Position numbers and translations under genes: made by a program
The notes under the pieces: model-generated
Told to the model about the DNA's origin: nothing
The model's database searches: none
Seen by the model: the letters and a program-made list of their open reading frames with translations, nothing else
NCBI GenBank assembly: GCA_028287745.1
Contig: JAQBPB010000029.1
Location: 1-46,232 of the forward strand
Reading direction: 5' to 3'
Origin: Chloroflexota bacterium
GTDB taxonomy: Bacteria > Chloroflexota > Chloroflexia > Chloroheliales > Chloroheliaceae
DNA length: 46,232 nt
Shown: positions 8,581-16,062 of the stretch, in pieces
How the letters are laid out: every line of letters starts with the position of its first letter
Numbering within the stretch: position 1 is the stretch's first letter

Positions 8581-8808
8581 CTACTTAAAGAAACTAGCCC
8601 AGAGACTGATAATAGTGAAGAGAACAGCGAAAACAATCGTGAACTGGAACAGCCGCAATTCAAAGCCACGGCGAGTCCGGAAAATCGAATTGTTTTCTCC
8701 ACCACCCATCGCGCCGCTAAAGCTGTTGCCTTTGGACTGGAGTAAAATCAATACTACCAGGAATATCCCCAGCACGATCTGAATAATGTTTAAGGTGCTT
8801 AGTGACAA
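8581..8808 (-). CDS. secG: Protein translocase subunit SecG
   Basis: This is a small SecG of about 75 residues with two membrane helices separated by the conserved loop. The first helix is I-I-Q-I-V-L-G-I-F-L-V-V-L-I-L-L-Q; the loop has Q-S-K-G-N-S-F-S-G-A-M-G-G-G; the second helix is near the end (FTIVFAVLFTIISLW). SecG assists SecYE in moving proteins across the membrane. A longer frame from a TTG at 8829 exists. I prefer the TTG at 8808, because AGGAAG lies seven bases before it and the resulting N-terminus fits the family. It precedes the ABC binding protein gene on the same strand with a 180-base gap. Confidence 0.88.
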   Translation of the reverse strand: MSLSTLNIIQIVLGIFLVVLILLQSKGNSFSGAMGGGENNSIFRTRRGFELRLFQFTIVFAVLFTIISLWASFFK

Positions 8809-8925
8809 TGTAAATCTTCCTTTTCTCAACTAACGGCCTTGCTGCCGTGAAAAAGCTATTCGCCCATAAAGATTAGCCAGGAAATTATAACAACGCCCGG
8901 CCTTATTTGCAACCTCTGAAAGGGA

Positions 8926-8958
8926 AGTAGTCAGAGGCCAGTAGTCAGTAGCCAGTGG
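8926..8958 (+). repeat. Period-7 repeat array, TAGTCAG family
   Basis: The stretch contains AGTAGTCAG, then GGCCAG, then AGTAGTCAGTAGCCAG, a degenerate seven-base periodicity. It lies upstream of secG. A related array in inverted orientation occurs at 9311-9341, so the two bracket the spacer between secG and the next gene. Confidence 0.65.
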
Positions 8959-9081
8959 AAACGCGCAGATAGGGAAAGTTATCCAGAGGTCGGTAGGTAT
9001 TAGCTGTAGTTAATTAAAAGTAGTTTCCTATAAGTAATGAAACTGTAAGAAACAAGACCGGTGCCCCTCCTGGGGTAAACC

Positions 9082-9225
9082 TGAATACTCCGTAAGGCAA
9101 GGATTGCTACACTTTTGCTTAACCAAAGTGGCAACATTCGAGCCATGTCACGCTGAGTACTCCATAAGGCAAGATTTGACATACCCCTGATTAACTGAAT
9201 ATGCATCTCTCAAGCCATGTCATCC
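9082..9225 (+). repeat. Two tandem 72-bp copies of a dispersed intergenic repeat
   Basis: Copy one (9082-9153) and copy two (9154-9225) align without gaps and agree at about 50 of 72 positions. Best kept are the left end TACTCCRTAAGGCAAG and the right end CAAGCCATGTCA or CGAGCCATGTCA. Related copies lie at 17248-17319, 31322-31386 and, inverted, 31388-31432 and 41035-41098. No coding frame is shared by the copies. The spacer 8830-9346 holds nothing else I recognise. Confidence 0.75.
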
Positions 9226-9249
9226 TTCACCTCGGCGAAGGATGACATG
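9216..9249. other. Perfect 13-bp hairpin at the end of the dispersed repeat
   Basis: CATGTCATCCTTC (9216-9228) pairs exactly with GAAGGATGACATG (9237-9249) around an 8-nt loop. It overlaps the conserved CCATGTCA end of the second repeat copy. No T-run follows on either strand, so it looks like an element end and less like a terminator. Confidence 0.7.
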
Positions 9250-9310
9250 GCAGGACGCTTCCCAACCGGGCTTCTTCCACATCAACCAGTTCTTGCTTAC
9301 GCGTCCCCTC

Positions 9311-9341
9311 ACTAACCTGTGGCTACTGACCTGTGGCTAAC
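9311..9341 (-). repeat. Period-7 repeat array, inverted TAGTCAG family
   Basis: ACCTGTGGCTACTG is followed by ACCTGTGGCTAACT, a 14-base (2 x 7) direct repeat. Its reverse complement shares GTCAGTAGCCA with the array at 8926-8958. It ends six bases before the stop codon of the gene at 9347-9817. Confidence 0.6.
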
Positions 9342-9346
9342 TTTTC

Positions 9347-9817
9347 CTATCTGCAAGCATCCAGAATCGCCTCAATAATAACCTCCGGATCAGGCGGAGA
9401 CCCGGCAATAAACGCCGTAATAGATTTCCCGGGCGGCAGAAATATTCCTTTCGCGGGGCTATCTTCCGGGGCGTCAATACCGGCCGGTAAGGCCTGGAGC
9501 GGCCCAAAGGCAGCATAAGAGCGGCTAAATGGGGCCGCGCTGGTCGAGTCCGAACCGACCTGCAAAAGTTTAACTTCGTCCGGCAGGGAAGCCAGTAAAT
9601 CCAGGACCGGTCCGGCCATTTTAGGGGTCAGCGAACCCAGCAACAGCACTACATCCGCCTGGCGCGGGCTAGCCGTCAGCGTGATACCGTAACGGGCTGC
9701 GTTATAGGGAGGCGTAAAAATAGCCTGGAGTTCCAGGCTGGTCGCGTTGGAGCCGCCCAGGTGTAGTGGGAACACAATGATCGAAGCAGTGCGTTTAAGC
9801 CTGAAAAACGATTTCAT
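9347..9817 (-). CDS. NuoB / [NiFe]-hydrogenase small-subunit-like protein lacking all cluster cysteines
   Basis: The 156 residues align through their length with the 20-kDa oxidoreductase family (NuoB, Ech small subunit). The markers are Y-N-A-A-R-Y-G-I (38-45), S-P-R-Q-A-D-V-V-L-L-L-G (50-61), L-T-P-K-M (63-67), and G-S-P-P-D-P-E-V-I-I-E-A-I-L (139-152), corresponding to the family's G-C-P-P-x-P-E-x-I. The positions that normally carry cysteines for the [4Fe-4S] cluster are replaced: GGSNATSLEL (21-30), VGSDSTS (87-93) and AGSPP (138-142). It therefore cannot bind the cluster in the usual way. No other complex I or hydrogenase genes are near. It follows the SH3b-like gene by 22 bases and is probably cotranscribed with it. 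A role in scaffolding is possible but unknown. Confidence 0.65.
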   Translation of the reverse strand: MKSFFRLKRTASIIVFPLHLGGSNATSLELQAIFTPPYNAARYGITLTASPRQADVVLLLGSLTPKMAGPVLDLLASLPDEVKLLQVGSDSTSAAPFSRSYAAFGPLQALPAGIDAPEDSPAKGIFLPPGKSITAFIAGSPPDPEVIIEAILDACR

Positions 9818-9839
9818 TGAATAAAATACCAGGCCAATT

Positions 9840-10427
9840 CTAGAAGCACTCTACCACCATCCAGCCCTGCCGGTTAGATTTATCATCAGGCTCGACTCTC
9901 TGCCAGGTCACCTCGGTGCCGCTCTGGGGGTCAATTACTTTACGCTGCTCGTCAAATACCTTAAAAGTCGCCCCTTTAGGGAAAATCTGAATGATCTGGG
10001 CCTGGTAGGTAGCATCCTGGCGCAACCGGCAAGAATCCAGTAACTTCACCGTCCTGAACGAAGGTGTCGGCGGGACAGTCGGGGTGGCTGGGGCCGAAAT
10101 AGATGTCGGCGGGACCGGTGTCGCTATAACGGTGACGGTTGGACGGGCGGTTGTCGTGCCGGGTGATAGGACAGCGCCTGCCGCCCTGGTTGTGCCAGTC
10201 GGGCCGGTAGTCGGGGCGCTGCCGGGCGTTTCGGTGGCCCTGACTGCGCCAACCGTAATGTTATTACTACCCGTTATATCAATAAAGCTGGTAGAGCCAG
10301 GCCGCAGCACGACAAAGATTAATAATACAAAAGCGACTATCGAAGCAATTGAAACTATGGTAACGTCAGCACAGCCGATACGCGGGCCGCGTGGTTGCCG
10401 GAACCAGTCAGGTGGTTGCTGCGACAT
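9840..10427 (-). CDS. Membrane-anchored SH3b-like domain protein
   Basis: This 195-residue protein has a short cytoplasmic N-terminus, one membrane helix (about 23-41, VTIVSIASIVAFVLLIFVVL) and a Thr/Pro/Ala-rich linker (about 60-125). A C-terminal domain of about 65 residues begins V-K-L-L-D-S-C-R-L-R and ends G-W-M-V-V-E-C-F. That domain has the pattern of bacterial SH3 (SH3b) modules, which often bind cell-wall peptides outside the cell. Two cysteines near its ends could form a disulfide. It is divergent from rpmF across a 300-base spacer and lies upstream of the NuoB-like gene. The function is not known. Confidence 0.7.
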   Translation of the reverse strand: MSQQPPDWFRQPRGPRIGCADVTIVSIASIVAFVLLIFVVLRPGSTSFIDITGSNNITVGAVRATETPGSAPTTGPTGTTRAAGAVLSPGTTTARPTVTVIATPVPPTSISAPATPTVPPTPSFRTVKLLDSCRLRQDATYQAQIIQIFPKGATFKVFDEQRKVIDPQSGTEVTWQRVEPDDKSNRQGWMVVECF

Positions 10428-10576
10428 AAATTTAGTTCTTCCTCCGGGAAGGGCTTAAAACAGGCCCTGGCCTATTAGAATAAGCCTTTTAATAACTTCA
10501 AAAAGCTACCTTTCAACAGGCAGCAGGGTTTATTCTACTACAAACCGGCCAGGTTGTCAGTTACAGTGCCAGGAAC

Positions 10577-10605
10577 TTGCTTTTTGGTGTAAAAAAAAGT
10601 ATAAT
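10577..10605 (+). promoter_or_regulatory. Sigma-70-type promoter for rpmF
   Basis: TTGCTT (10577-10582) and TATAAT (10600-10605) are separated by 17 bases. The distance to the rpmF start is about 120 bases, leaving a leader with no obvious fold. Confidence 0.65.
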
Positions 10606-10730
10606 TTCCGCTCAGGATTAAATCTGACGGGCTTGTAACCGGGTAAATGCTGCCTTAAGTGGTAGCCGGTTAATTTAAGTAGCCCGCACTGTGTAATTTT
10701 TATTAGGTCGAAAGGGGTTAAGAATTAATA

Positions 10731-10931
10731 ATGGGCGCTCTACCCAAACAGAAAGTTAGCCGTTCCGCCCAGGGCCAAAGACGGGCCCATCAGGCGCTGG
10801 TTATCCCTAAACTGGTCACTTGCTCAAACTGCAACCAAAAACGCGTGCCGCACACCGTTTGCGATAGCTGCGGTTATTACAAGGACGAGCAGGTTATTGA
10901 GATTCGCCAGAAGGCTGCCAAGAACCAGTAA
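10731..10931 (+). CDS. rpmF: 50S ribosomal protein L32
   Basis: The 66-residue product has the L32 N-terminus M-G-A-L-P-K-Q-K-V-S-R-S, with the R-R-A-H-Q-A-L stretch following. It also has a zinc ribbon made of C-S-N-C (about 31-34) and C-D-S-C (about 44-47). It is a component of the large ribosomal subunit. AAAGGGG lies 13 bases before the ATG. In many bacteria rpmF precedes fatty-acid genes, and the same holds here, with fabD about 470 bases downstream. A hairpin right after the stop may uncouple their expression. Confidence 0.95.
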   Translation: MGALPKQKVSRSAQGQRRAHQALVIPKLVTCSNCNQKRVPHTVCDSCGYYKDEQVIEIRQKAAKNQ

Positions 10932-10946
10932 TTTTGAAAATCTATT

Positions 10947-10982
10947 GAGCGGCTGCCCGACCTCTGGCGCAGCCGTTCTTTG
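10947..10982 (+). terminator. Terminator-like hairpin after rpmF
   Basis: GAGCGGCTGC (10947-10956) pairs with GCAGCCGTTC (10969-10978) with one mismatch and a 12-nt loop. The tail TTCTTTG is only moderately T-rich. It could attenuate readthrough into the NIPSNAP-fab genes. Confidence 0.55.
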
Positions 10983-11044
10983 TGCCATCCGGCATCTGGC
11001 TGTGCCGCGCCAGGTCACTTACCTCAAACGAAATTTAGATAAGC

Positions 11045-11368
11045 ATGATTTACGAATTGCGTACCTATACCACCGCACCGGGTAAACTCGAACAGTTGCA
11101 CCAGCGTTTTCGCGGACACACCCTGCGCGCTTTCGGACGCAACGGGTTTGAGGTAATTGGTTTCTGGGAGCCGGTCCAGGCGGATAATCGTGAACTGGTC
11201 TATCTACTGGCTTTTCCGGACCTGGCCGCTCAAAAAGCAGCCTGGGACAGTATGGAAGTAGACCCGGAATGGTCCGTAGCCAGGGCCGAAAGCAAGCGTA
11301 ACGGCATCCTGGTAGAAAACGTCGCCAGCCGGATATTACAGCCGACCGATTATTCACCTTTGAAATAA
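11045..11368 (+). CDS. NIPSNAP family protein
   Basis: The 107 residues form one dimeric alpha-beta barrel domain. The NIPSNAP start M-I-Y-E-L-R-T-Y-T-T-A-P-G-K is followed by H-T-L-R-A-F-G-R-N-G-F-E-V-I-G-F-W and Y-L-L-A-F-P-D-L, and then a conserved tryptophan (W-D-S-M). The biochemical function of bacterial members is not settled. It sits between rpmF and fabD on the same strand, 36 bases before fabD, so it is likely in the same transcript. Confidence 0.88.
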   Translation: MIYELRTYTTAPGKLEQLHQRFRGHTLRAFGRNGFEVIGFWEPVQADNRELVYLLAFPDLAAQKAAWDSMEVDPEWSVARAESKRNGILVENVASRILQPTDYSPLK

Positions 11369-11404
11369 AGGGTTATTGAGGTCAACACCTGAAGGAGACT
11401 GCCC

Positions 11405-12340
11405 GTGAGCAATACTGCCTGGGTTTTTCCCGGACAAGGTTCGCAAGTAGTTGGAATGGGTTATGAACTGGCCCAAAAATATCCCGAAATAGCGGAACTC
11501 TATTCCCGGGCCGATGAGGTACTGGGCTTTTCGCTTTCCGGCTTATGCTTTGATGGCCCTGAAGCTGAACTCACCCGCACTGACAACGCCCAGCCCGCCT
11601 TGCTTGTTACCAGCCTGGCCCACCTCAAGGCCATTCAACTGCGCCAACCGGAGGCCCTGGACGAGCCGCCGCTCTTCGTTGCCGGACACAGCCTGGGAGA
11701 GTATACTGCCCTCGTTGCCAATGGCTCGCTAAAATTTGAAGATGCCCTGAAATTGGTCCGGGAACGCGGCCGCCTGATGAACCAGGCCGGACAAGGCGAA
11801 AGCGGTGGCGGCAGCGGCATGGTCGCGGTCATCGGCGCGGACGATAACCAGTTGGAAGACCTGGCCCGCCAGACCGGTGTGGAAGTCGCCAACTATAATT
11901 CCCCCGGCCAGACCGCCCTGAGCGGCACTTCCGAAGCCCTGGCCCGGTTCACCCTGGCCGCCAAAGAAGCCGGTATCAAACGCGTAATACCCTTGCCGGT
12001 CAGCGCGGCCTTCCATAGCACCCTGATGCGCCCTATGGCCGCCGAACTGGGCAAACTGATTGGTGAAATCACCTTTAGCCCGGCCCGGTTCCCGCTCGTT
12101 TCCAACGTCACGGCCCAACCCCTGCCGCTGGACGATGCCGCCGCCTTGCGCCAGGAACTCACCGTCCAGACCTATAGCCCGGTGCGCTGGGTTGAGTCGG
12201 TACGGACCATGTACAATGGTGGCGCCACCCGCTTTGTGGAAATCGGCACCGGCAAAGTGCTGGGAGGTCTGATCAAACGGATTGAGAAAAGCGTTGAAGT
12301 AGTAAACTCGGAAGAAGTGTTAAAGAACGTCGAAGGTTAA
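11405..12340 (+). CDS. fabD: Malonyl-CoA:ACP transacylase
   Basis: FabD moves malonyl from CoA to acyl carrier protein to feed fatty-acid elongation in the cytoplasm. The 311-residue length is typical. The N-terminal F-P-G-Q-G-S-Q (8-14) and the nucleophile elbow GHSLGEYTA with Ser96 are present. The catalytic His204 lies in S-A-A-F-H-S-T-L-M. The start is GTG at 11405, with GGAGA eleven bases upstream. fabG follows after 173 bases, and accC and acpP are further down, so the cluster supplies several steps of type II fatty-acid synthesis. Confidence 0.95.
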   Translation: MSNTAWVFPGQGSQVVGMGYELAQKYPEIAELYSRADEVLGFSLSGLCFDGPEAELTRTDNAQPALLVTSLAHLKAIQLRQPEALDEPPLFVAGHSLGEYTALVANGSLKFEDALKLVRERGRLMNQAGQGESGGGSGMVAVIGADDNQLEDLARQTGVEVANYNSPGQTALSGTSEALARFTLAAKEAGIKRVIPLPVSAAFHSTLMRPMAAELGKLIGEITFSPARFPLVSNVTAQPLPLDDAAALRQELTVQTYSPVRWVESVRTMYNGGATRFVEIGTGKVLGGLIKRIEKSVEVVNSEEVLKNVEG

Positions 12341-12454
12341 ACGCAGGACACCGGACGGCCCGGACTTGTAAACGGGGAGCGTGAGAAGTCAGCTTTCTCT
12401 CTAAAACCATAAAAGTAAGAATTTTACTTCTATCTTAAAGCCTTACTCCTTACC

Positions 12455-12496
12455 CGTTTTACGTTCGCCGTTCTACGTCCAAAGTTATCCGTTTTA
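12455..12496 (+). repeat. Period-7 repeat array, CGTTTTA family, upstream of fabG
   Basis: Six consecutive seven-base units read CGTTTTA, CGTTCGC, CGTTCTA, CGTCCAA, AGTTATC, CGTTTTA. The array ends just before the fabG ribosome-binding site AAAGGAG. Related arrays occur at 28593-28640, 28473-28500 and 34743-34770. Confidence 0.75.
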
Positions 12497-12513
12497 CAAA
12501 GGAGTTAATTCTA

Positions 12514-13260
12514 ATGAAGCTGGACGGGAAAGTAGCCCTTGTAACCGGTGGCTCACGCGGTATTGGACGGGCCATTGCCCTTTTGCTGGCCGAACGCGGT
12601 GCTAAAGTAGTCATTAACTACAACCGGAACCAGACTGAAGCCGACGCGGTAGTCGCGGCGGTTGAAGCCAAAGGCGGGCAGGCCCTGGCAGTCCAGGGCG
12701 ATGTTTCAGTAGCGGCCCAGGCCCAGGCCCTGGTGGACCAGACCATCAAAGCTTTTGGCCGGATAGACATCCTGGTCAACAACGCCGGAATTACCAAAGA
12801 TACCCTCATGATGCGCATGAGCGAAACCGATTGGGACGCCGTAGTAGACACTAACCTCAAAGGGGCCTTTCTGTGTGCCAAGGCCGCTTTACGGCCCATG
12901 CTAAAATCCAAAGGCGGCCGGATTATAAACATCAGCTCAATCTCCGGCCAGGCCGGCAGCGGCGGGCAGGCGAATTACAGCGCCGCCAAAGCCGGGATGA
13001 TCGGCTTCACCAAAGCGCTGGCCCGCGAAGTCGGTAGCCGGGGCATAACGGTCAACGCCATCGCCCCCGGTTTTATTGAAACTGACATGACCAACGTGTT
13101 AGCCGAAGAGTTTAAACAAAAAGCCCTGGCCCAGATACCCCTGGAGCGTTTCGGCAAGCCCGAAGATATCGCCGAGGCGGTAGCTTTTCTGGCGAGCGAC
13201 GCCGGGAATTATATTACCGGCCAGGTCCTTGCCGTAAATGGCGGCATGGTAATGATGTAA
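12514..13260 (+). CDS. fabG: 3-oxoacyl-[acyl-carrier-protein] reductase
   Basis: FabG performs the NADPH-dependent first reduction of each elongation cycle. The 248-residue short-chain dehydrogenase has the cofactor motif TGGSRGIG (11-18), N-N-A-G (89-92), and catalytic Asn114, Ser142, Tyr155 and Lys159 in Y-S-A-A-K. The C-terminal A-F-L-A-S-D-A-G-N-Y-I-T-G-Q-V-L matches FabG. AAAGGAG precedes the ATG. The stop is followed by a duplicated AATGATGTAA, and the next gene begins 27 bases later. Confidence 0.95.
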   Translation: MKLDGKVALVTGGSRGIGRAIALLLAERGAKVVINYNRNQTEADAVVAAVEAKGGQALAVQGDVSVAAQAQALVDQTIKAFGRIDILVNNAGITKDTLMMRMSETDWDAVVDTNLKGAFLCAKAALRPMLKSKGGRIINISSISGQAGSGGQANYSAAKAGMIGFTKALAREVGSRGITVNAIAPGFIETDMTNVLAEEFKQKALAQIPLERFGKPEDIAEAVAFLASDAGNYITGQVLAVNGGMVMM

Positions 13261-13287
13261 AATGATGTAAAAAATGGAGCGATAGTA

Positions 13288-14280
13288 TTGCAAGAAATTC
13301 TCGATACGATTAAACGAGTAAAGCAAACTATCCGCGCATATCGCAACGTTCTAGTTAGCAATCAAGTTTTAACCCGTTACGCGCTGGTAGATATTGTTCT
13401 CAAAACCGTCGGTTGGGATGTCCACGACCCGGCCCAGGTGATGCCCGCCTGGGATATGGGCCACACCGGCGAGAAAGCCGATTACGCCCTGCTGGATAAT
13501 GCCGGCCGGCCGGTATCGGTAGTAAGAGTCACCACCCTGAGTGGCTTTGCCATGCCCGACCTCGCAAAGCTGGTCAGGCTGGCCCAGGAAAGCAGCATCC
13601 GTTTCGCGATCCTGACCGATGGAAATACCTGGTTGGTCGGGGATGCCACCACTGGCCGCCCACTGCAAGACCAGGAAATTATGCGGGTGGTGCTGGAAAC
13701 CGACCCTGAAAATTACTTGCTGGTGAACCTTGCCAGCCTGGCGCCGACTAACTTGCGAGAACTAGACCTGGCCTATTTCCCGAACCAACCGGCCCGGCCC
13801 CTGGAGAACCTCGCGCCGCCTCCGGCTATTTCACCTCGTAGAGGGGTGACCGGACCGCTGGAAGAGCCTACCCAGGCCGCCCAGGTTTCGCAACTGTCCG
13901 CCGCGCAGATAAACAGTGCCGAGTGGCAGCCGGTCAGCGAGATTGTTAACACCATTATGGCCCCTATGATGCTGCGCTACCCGGATTCAACTGTGGACGA
14001 AACCCAGGGCAGCTTCCAACGGGTCCTGACGCGCCTGGCCGAATACATCATCCGGCACAACAAGTATTTCCAGGCTCCGGTAGAAGACTATGATGGTAAG
14101 AAACGGTTTCTTATCAACCTGATCCCGGCCCACAAAGACGGCACGCCTTTTGGGGCCAAATCCATGCTTTTCAACGGCTGGTACATGGAAACCGATTATA
14201 GTCCGGCCGACTGCAAAAAGAACGCGCTCTGGCTCATCCAAAAAGCGGGTGAGAACCCTAATAATTATTTTTTTAGTTAA
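13288..14280 (+). CDS. HsdR-N-like (PD-(D/E)XK fold) protein of unknown function in the fatty-acid cluster
   Basis: The 330-residue protein starts at TTG (13288) with GGAG seven bases upstream. Residues about 20-130 resemble the N-terminal nuclease-like domain of type I restriction R subunits (T-R-Y-A-L-V-D-I-V-L-K-T-V-G-W-D, then K-A-D-Y-A-L-L). The spot where active enzymes carry E-x-K reads V-V-R-V-T-T, so the nuclease centre seems lost. A Pro/Ala linker (about 165-210) leads to a C-terminal domain with W-Q-P-V-S-E-I, R-F-L-I-N-L-I-P-A-H-K-D-G and N-G-W-Y-M-E-T-D-Y-S, also seen attached to such folds. It lies between fabG and accC, 24 bases before accC, so cotranscription is likely. The role is unknown. 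No methylase or helicase is adjacent. Confidence 0.65.
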   Translation: MQEILDTIKRVKQTIRAYRNVLVSNQVLTRYALVDIVLKTVGWDVHDPAQVMPAWDMGHTGEKADYALLDNAGRPVSVVRVTTLSGFAMPDLAKLVRLAQESSIRFAILTDGNTWLVGDATTGRPLQDQEIMRVVLETDPENYLLVNLASLAPTNLRELDLAYFPNQPARPLENLAPPPAISPRRGVTGPLEEPTQAAQVSQLSAAQINSAEWQPVSEIVNTIMAPMMLRYPDSTVDETQGSFQRVLTRLAEYIIRHNKYFQAPVEDYDGKKRFLINLIPAHKDGTPFGAKSMLFNGWYMETDYSPADCKKNALWLIQKAGENPNNYFFS

Positions 14281-14304
14281 GCCAACAGGAAAACGACAAG
14301 AAAC

Positions 14305-15657
14305 ATGTTCAAGAAAGTCCTGATAGCAAATAGAGGCGAAATTGCTCTTCGAGTGGTGCGAGCCTGCCGCGACCTGGGCATTTCCTCGGTTGTGGCCTAC
14401 AGCGAGGCCGACCGCGACTCCCTGGCGGTCAGATTTGCGGATGAAGCGGTCTGTGTGGGTCCGGCCCCCAGCGGCAAAAGCTACCTGAACACTCCCGCAA
14501 TCATCAGCGCCGCCCTTATTACCGGGTCGGACGCGCTGCATCCCGGTTATGGCTTCCTGAGTGAAAATACCTATGTCGCGGAAATCTGCGAAAAAGTAGG
14601 TATTACCTGGATTGGCCCCCGGCCCTACGCCATTGAGAAAATGGGCGATAAAGCCATGGCCCGCAAGACCATGATTGACGCCGGGCTGCCGGTCGTACCG
14701 GGCGTAGAAGGCGTCCTGTTCAACGTGGCCCACGCCAAACAGGAAGCGGCCCGCATTGGCTACCCCGTTATGCTCAAAGCCCTGGCAGGCGGCGGCGGGC
14801 GCGGTATCCGGGTCATTGAAAGTGAAGACAGCCTGGAGAAAATCTACCCCATCGCCCGCGCCGAAGCCGATAAAGCTTTCTCCAGCCCGGAACTCTACCT
14901 GGAAAAGTTTGTCCCCAAACCGCGCCACATTGAAATCCAGATCCTGGCCGATAACTATGGCAACACCATCCACCTGGGCGAGCGCGACTGCTCCATTCAG
15001 CGCCGTTACCAGAAAATCATGGAAGAAGCCCCCGCCCCTAACCTGAGCGAGGACCTGCGCCGCCGGATTGGTGAAGCCGCCGTTATAGGCGCTAAATACA
15101 TTGACTATAACAGCGTCGGCACCATGGAATTCTTGCTTGACCCTCACGGCAACTTTTACTTTATGGAAATGAACACCCGTATCCAGGTTGAACATCCCGT
15201 AACCGAGCAAGTGACCGGAATTGACCTGGTTAAGTGGCAAATCAAGGTTGCGGCTGGGGAACGCTTGACGCTCTCTCAAAAAGACGTTAGAATACGGGGG
15301 AACGCGATTGAGTGCCGCGTGAACGCAGAGGATCCGGCAAATAACTTCCGGCCCGATGCGGGTAACATAGATCTTTTCATTCCGCCAGGCGGCATCGGGG
15401 TGCGCGTTGATACTCATCTTTACAGTGGTTATGTAATGCCTCCCTACTATGATAGCCTTTTAGCTAAAGTTATCACTTACGCCGATACGCGGGAAGAGGC
15501 CGTCGCCCGGATGTCCAGGGCGCTGTACGAGACGGTCGTAAACGGAGTTAAGACGACAATTCCGTTCCAGCAGTTCCTGCTAGCCGACCCGGAATACATG
15601 GCCGGGGATGCAGCCCTAGATTTTGTGGAAAGAAAGATGCCGACCTGGCATCTCTAG
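14305..15657 (+). CDS. accC: Biotin carboxylase subunit of acetyl-CoA carboxylase
   Basis: The 450 residues match AccC. The N-terminal biotin-carboxylase domain has I-A-N-R-G-E-I-A-L-R (7-16), followed by the ATP-grasp glycine loop ALAGGGGRGIR (about 157-167). Next come the metal-binding E-M-N-T-R-I-Q-V-E-H-P-V-T-E (about 288-302) and the C-terminal biotin-carboxylase domain. It uses ATP and bicarbonate to carboxylate biotin on AccB, the first step toward malonyl-CoA, which fits fabD and fabG just upstream. No accB, accA or accD is present in the window. A related possibility is the biotin-carboxylase subunit of another acyl-CoA carboxylase. Confidence 0.9.
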   Translation: MFKKVLIANRGEIALRVVRACRDLGISSVVAYSEADRDSLAVRFADEAVCVGPAPSGKSYLNTPAIISAALITGSDALHPGYGFLSENTYVAEICEKVGITWIGPRPYAIEKMGDKAMARKTMIDAGLPVVPGVEGVLFNVAHAKQEAARIGYPVMLKALAGGGGRGIRVIESEDSLEKIYPIARAEADKAFSSPELYLEKFVPKPRHIEIQILADNYGNTIHLGERDCSIQRRYQKIMEEAPAPNLSEDLRRRIGEAAVIGAKYIDYNSVGTMEFLLDPHGNFYFMEMNTRIQVEHPVTEQVTGIDLVKWQIKVAAGERLTLSQKDVRIRGNAIECRVNAEDPANNFRPDAGNIDLFIPPGGIGVRVDTHLYSGYVMPPYYDSLLAKVITYADTREEAVARMSRALYETVVNGVKTTIPFQQFLLADPEYMAGDAALDFVERKMPTWHL

Positions 15658-15696
15658 CTTGCTCAAACGAAAATCCGGATAGGTTTACAACATAGA

Positions 15697-16062
15697 ATGT
15701 CGGCAAACGCCACCAGTAATGCAAAAGGACAAAACGGTAAAAAGCTCGGCACGGTGCGCATCGCCCCGGGCGTGCTTGCGACGATTGTCCAGGCCACCAC
15801 TCTAGAGGTGGATGGTGTAATCCGTATGGGTGACACCAGCAGCGCCAGCCTCAGCCGGATTTTCAACCGCGACAATAACGACGGTGTTAAGATCGAAGTA
15901 AAAGAAGAAAAAGTTTACGCCGATCTCTACATTATCGTTGACAAAAATGCCAACCTGGCCCAGGTTGGCAAACAGGTACAAGGAGACGTTTCCACGGCCA
16001 TCAGGCATCTTGTTGGGATGCCGGTGGAGCAGATAAACGTCTATATTCAGAACGTTGAGTAA
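15697..16062 (+). CDS. Asp23/Gls24 family envelope stress protein
   Basis: The 121 residues form one Asp23 (DUF322) domain. G-T-V-R-I-A-P-G-V-L-A-T-I-V is followed by A-T-T-L-E-V-D-G-V and Y-A-D-L-Y-I-I-V-D, and the domain ends V-E-Q-I-N-V-Y-I-Q-N-V. Members in Firmicutes are cytoplasmic or membrane-associated and linked to envelope stress, and one is commonly located between accC and nusB, exactly as here. It overlaps the nusB start by eight bases, indicating translational coupling. Confidence 0.9.
   Translation: MSANATSNAKGQNGKKLGTVRIAPGVLATIVQATTLEVDGVIRMGDTSSASLSRIFNRDNNDGVKIEVKEEKVYADLYIIVDKNANLAQVGKQVQGDVSTAIRHLVGMPVEQINVYIQNVE

Noticed and set aside
9216..9249. Rho-independent terminator for the NuoB-like gene
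   Set aside because: The stem is perfect but no T-run follows on the minus strand, and it coincides with the end of the dispersed repeat.
13288..14280. Active restriction endonuclease
   Set aside because: The catalytic E-x-K position reads VRVTT, and no methylase, specificity or helicase gene is nearby.
13987..15417. Long minus-strand open frame of 476 codons opposite accC
   Set aside because: It lies wholly antisense to a confidently identified biotin carboxylase, and its composition is that of a GC-rich shadow frame with no family motif.
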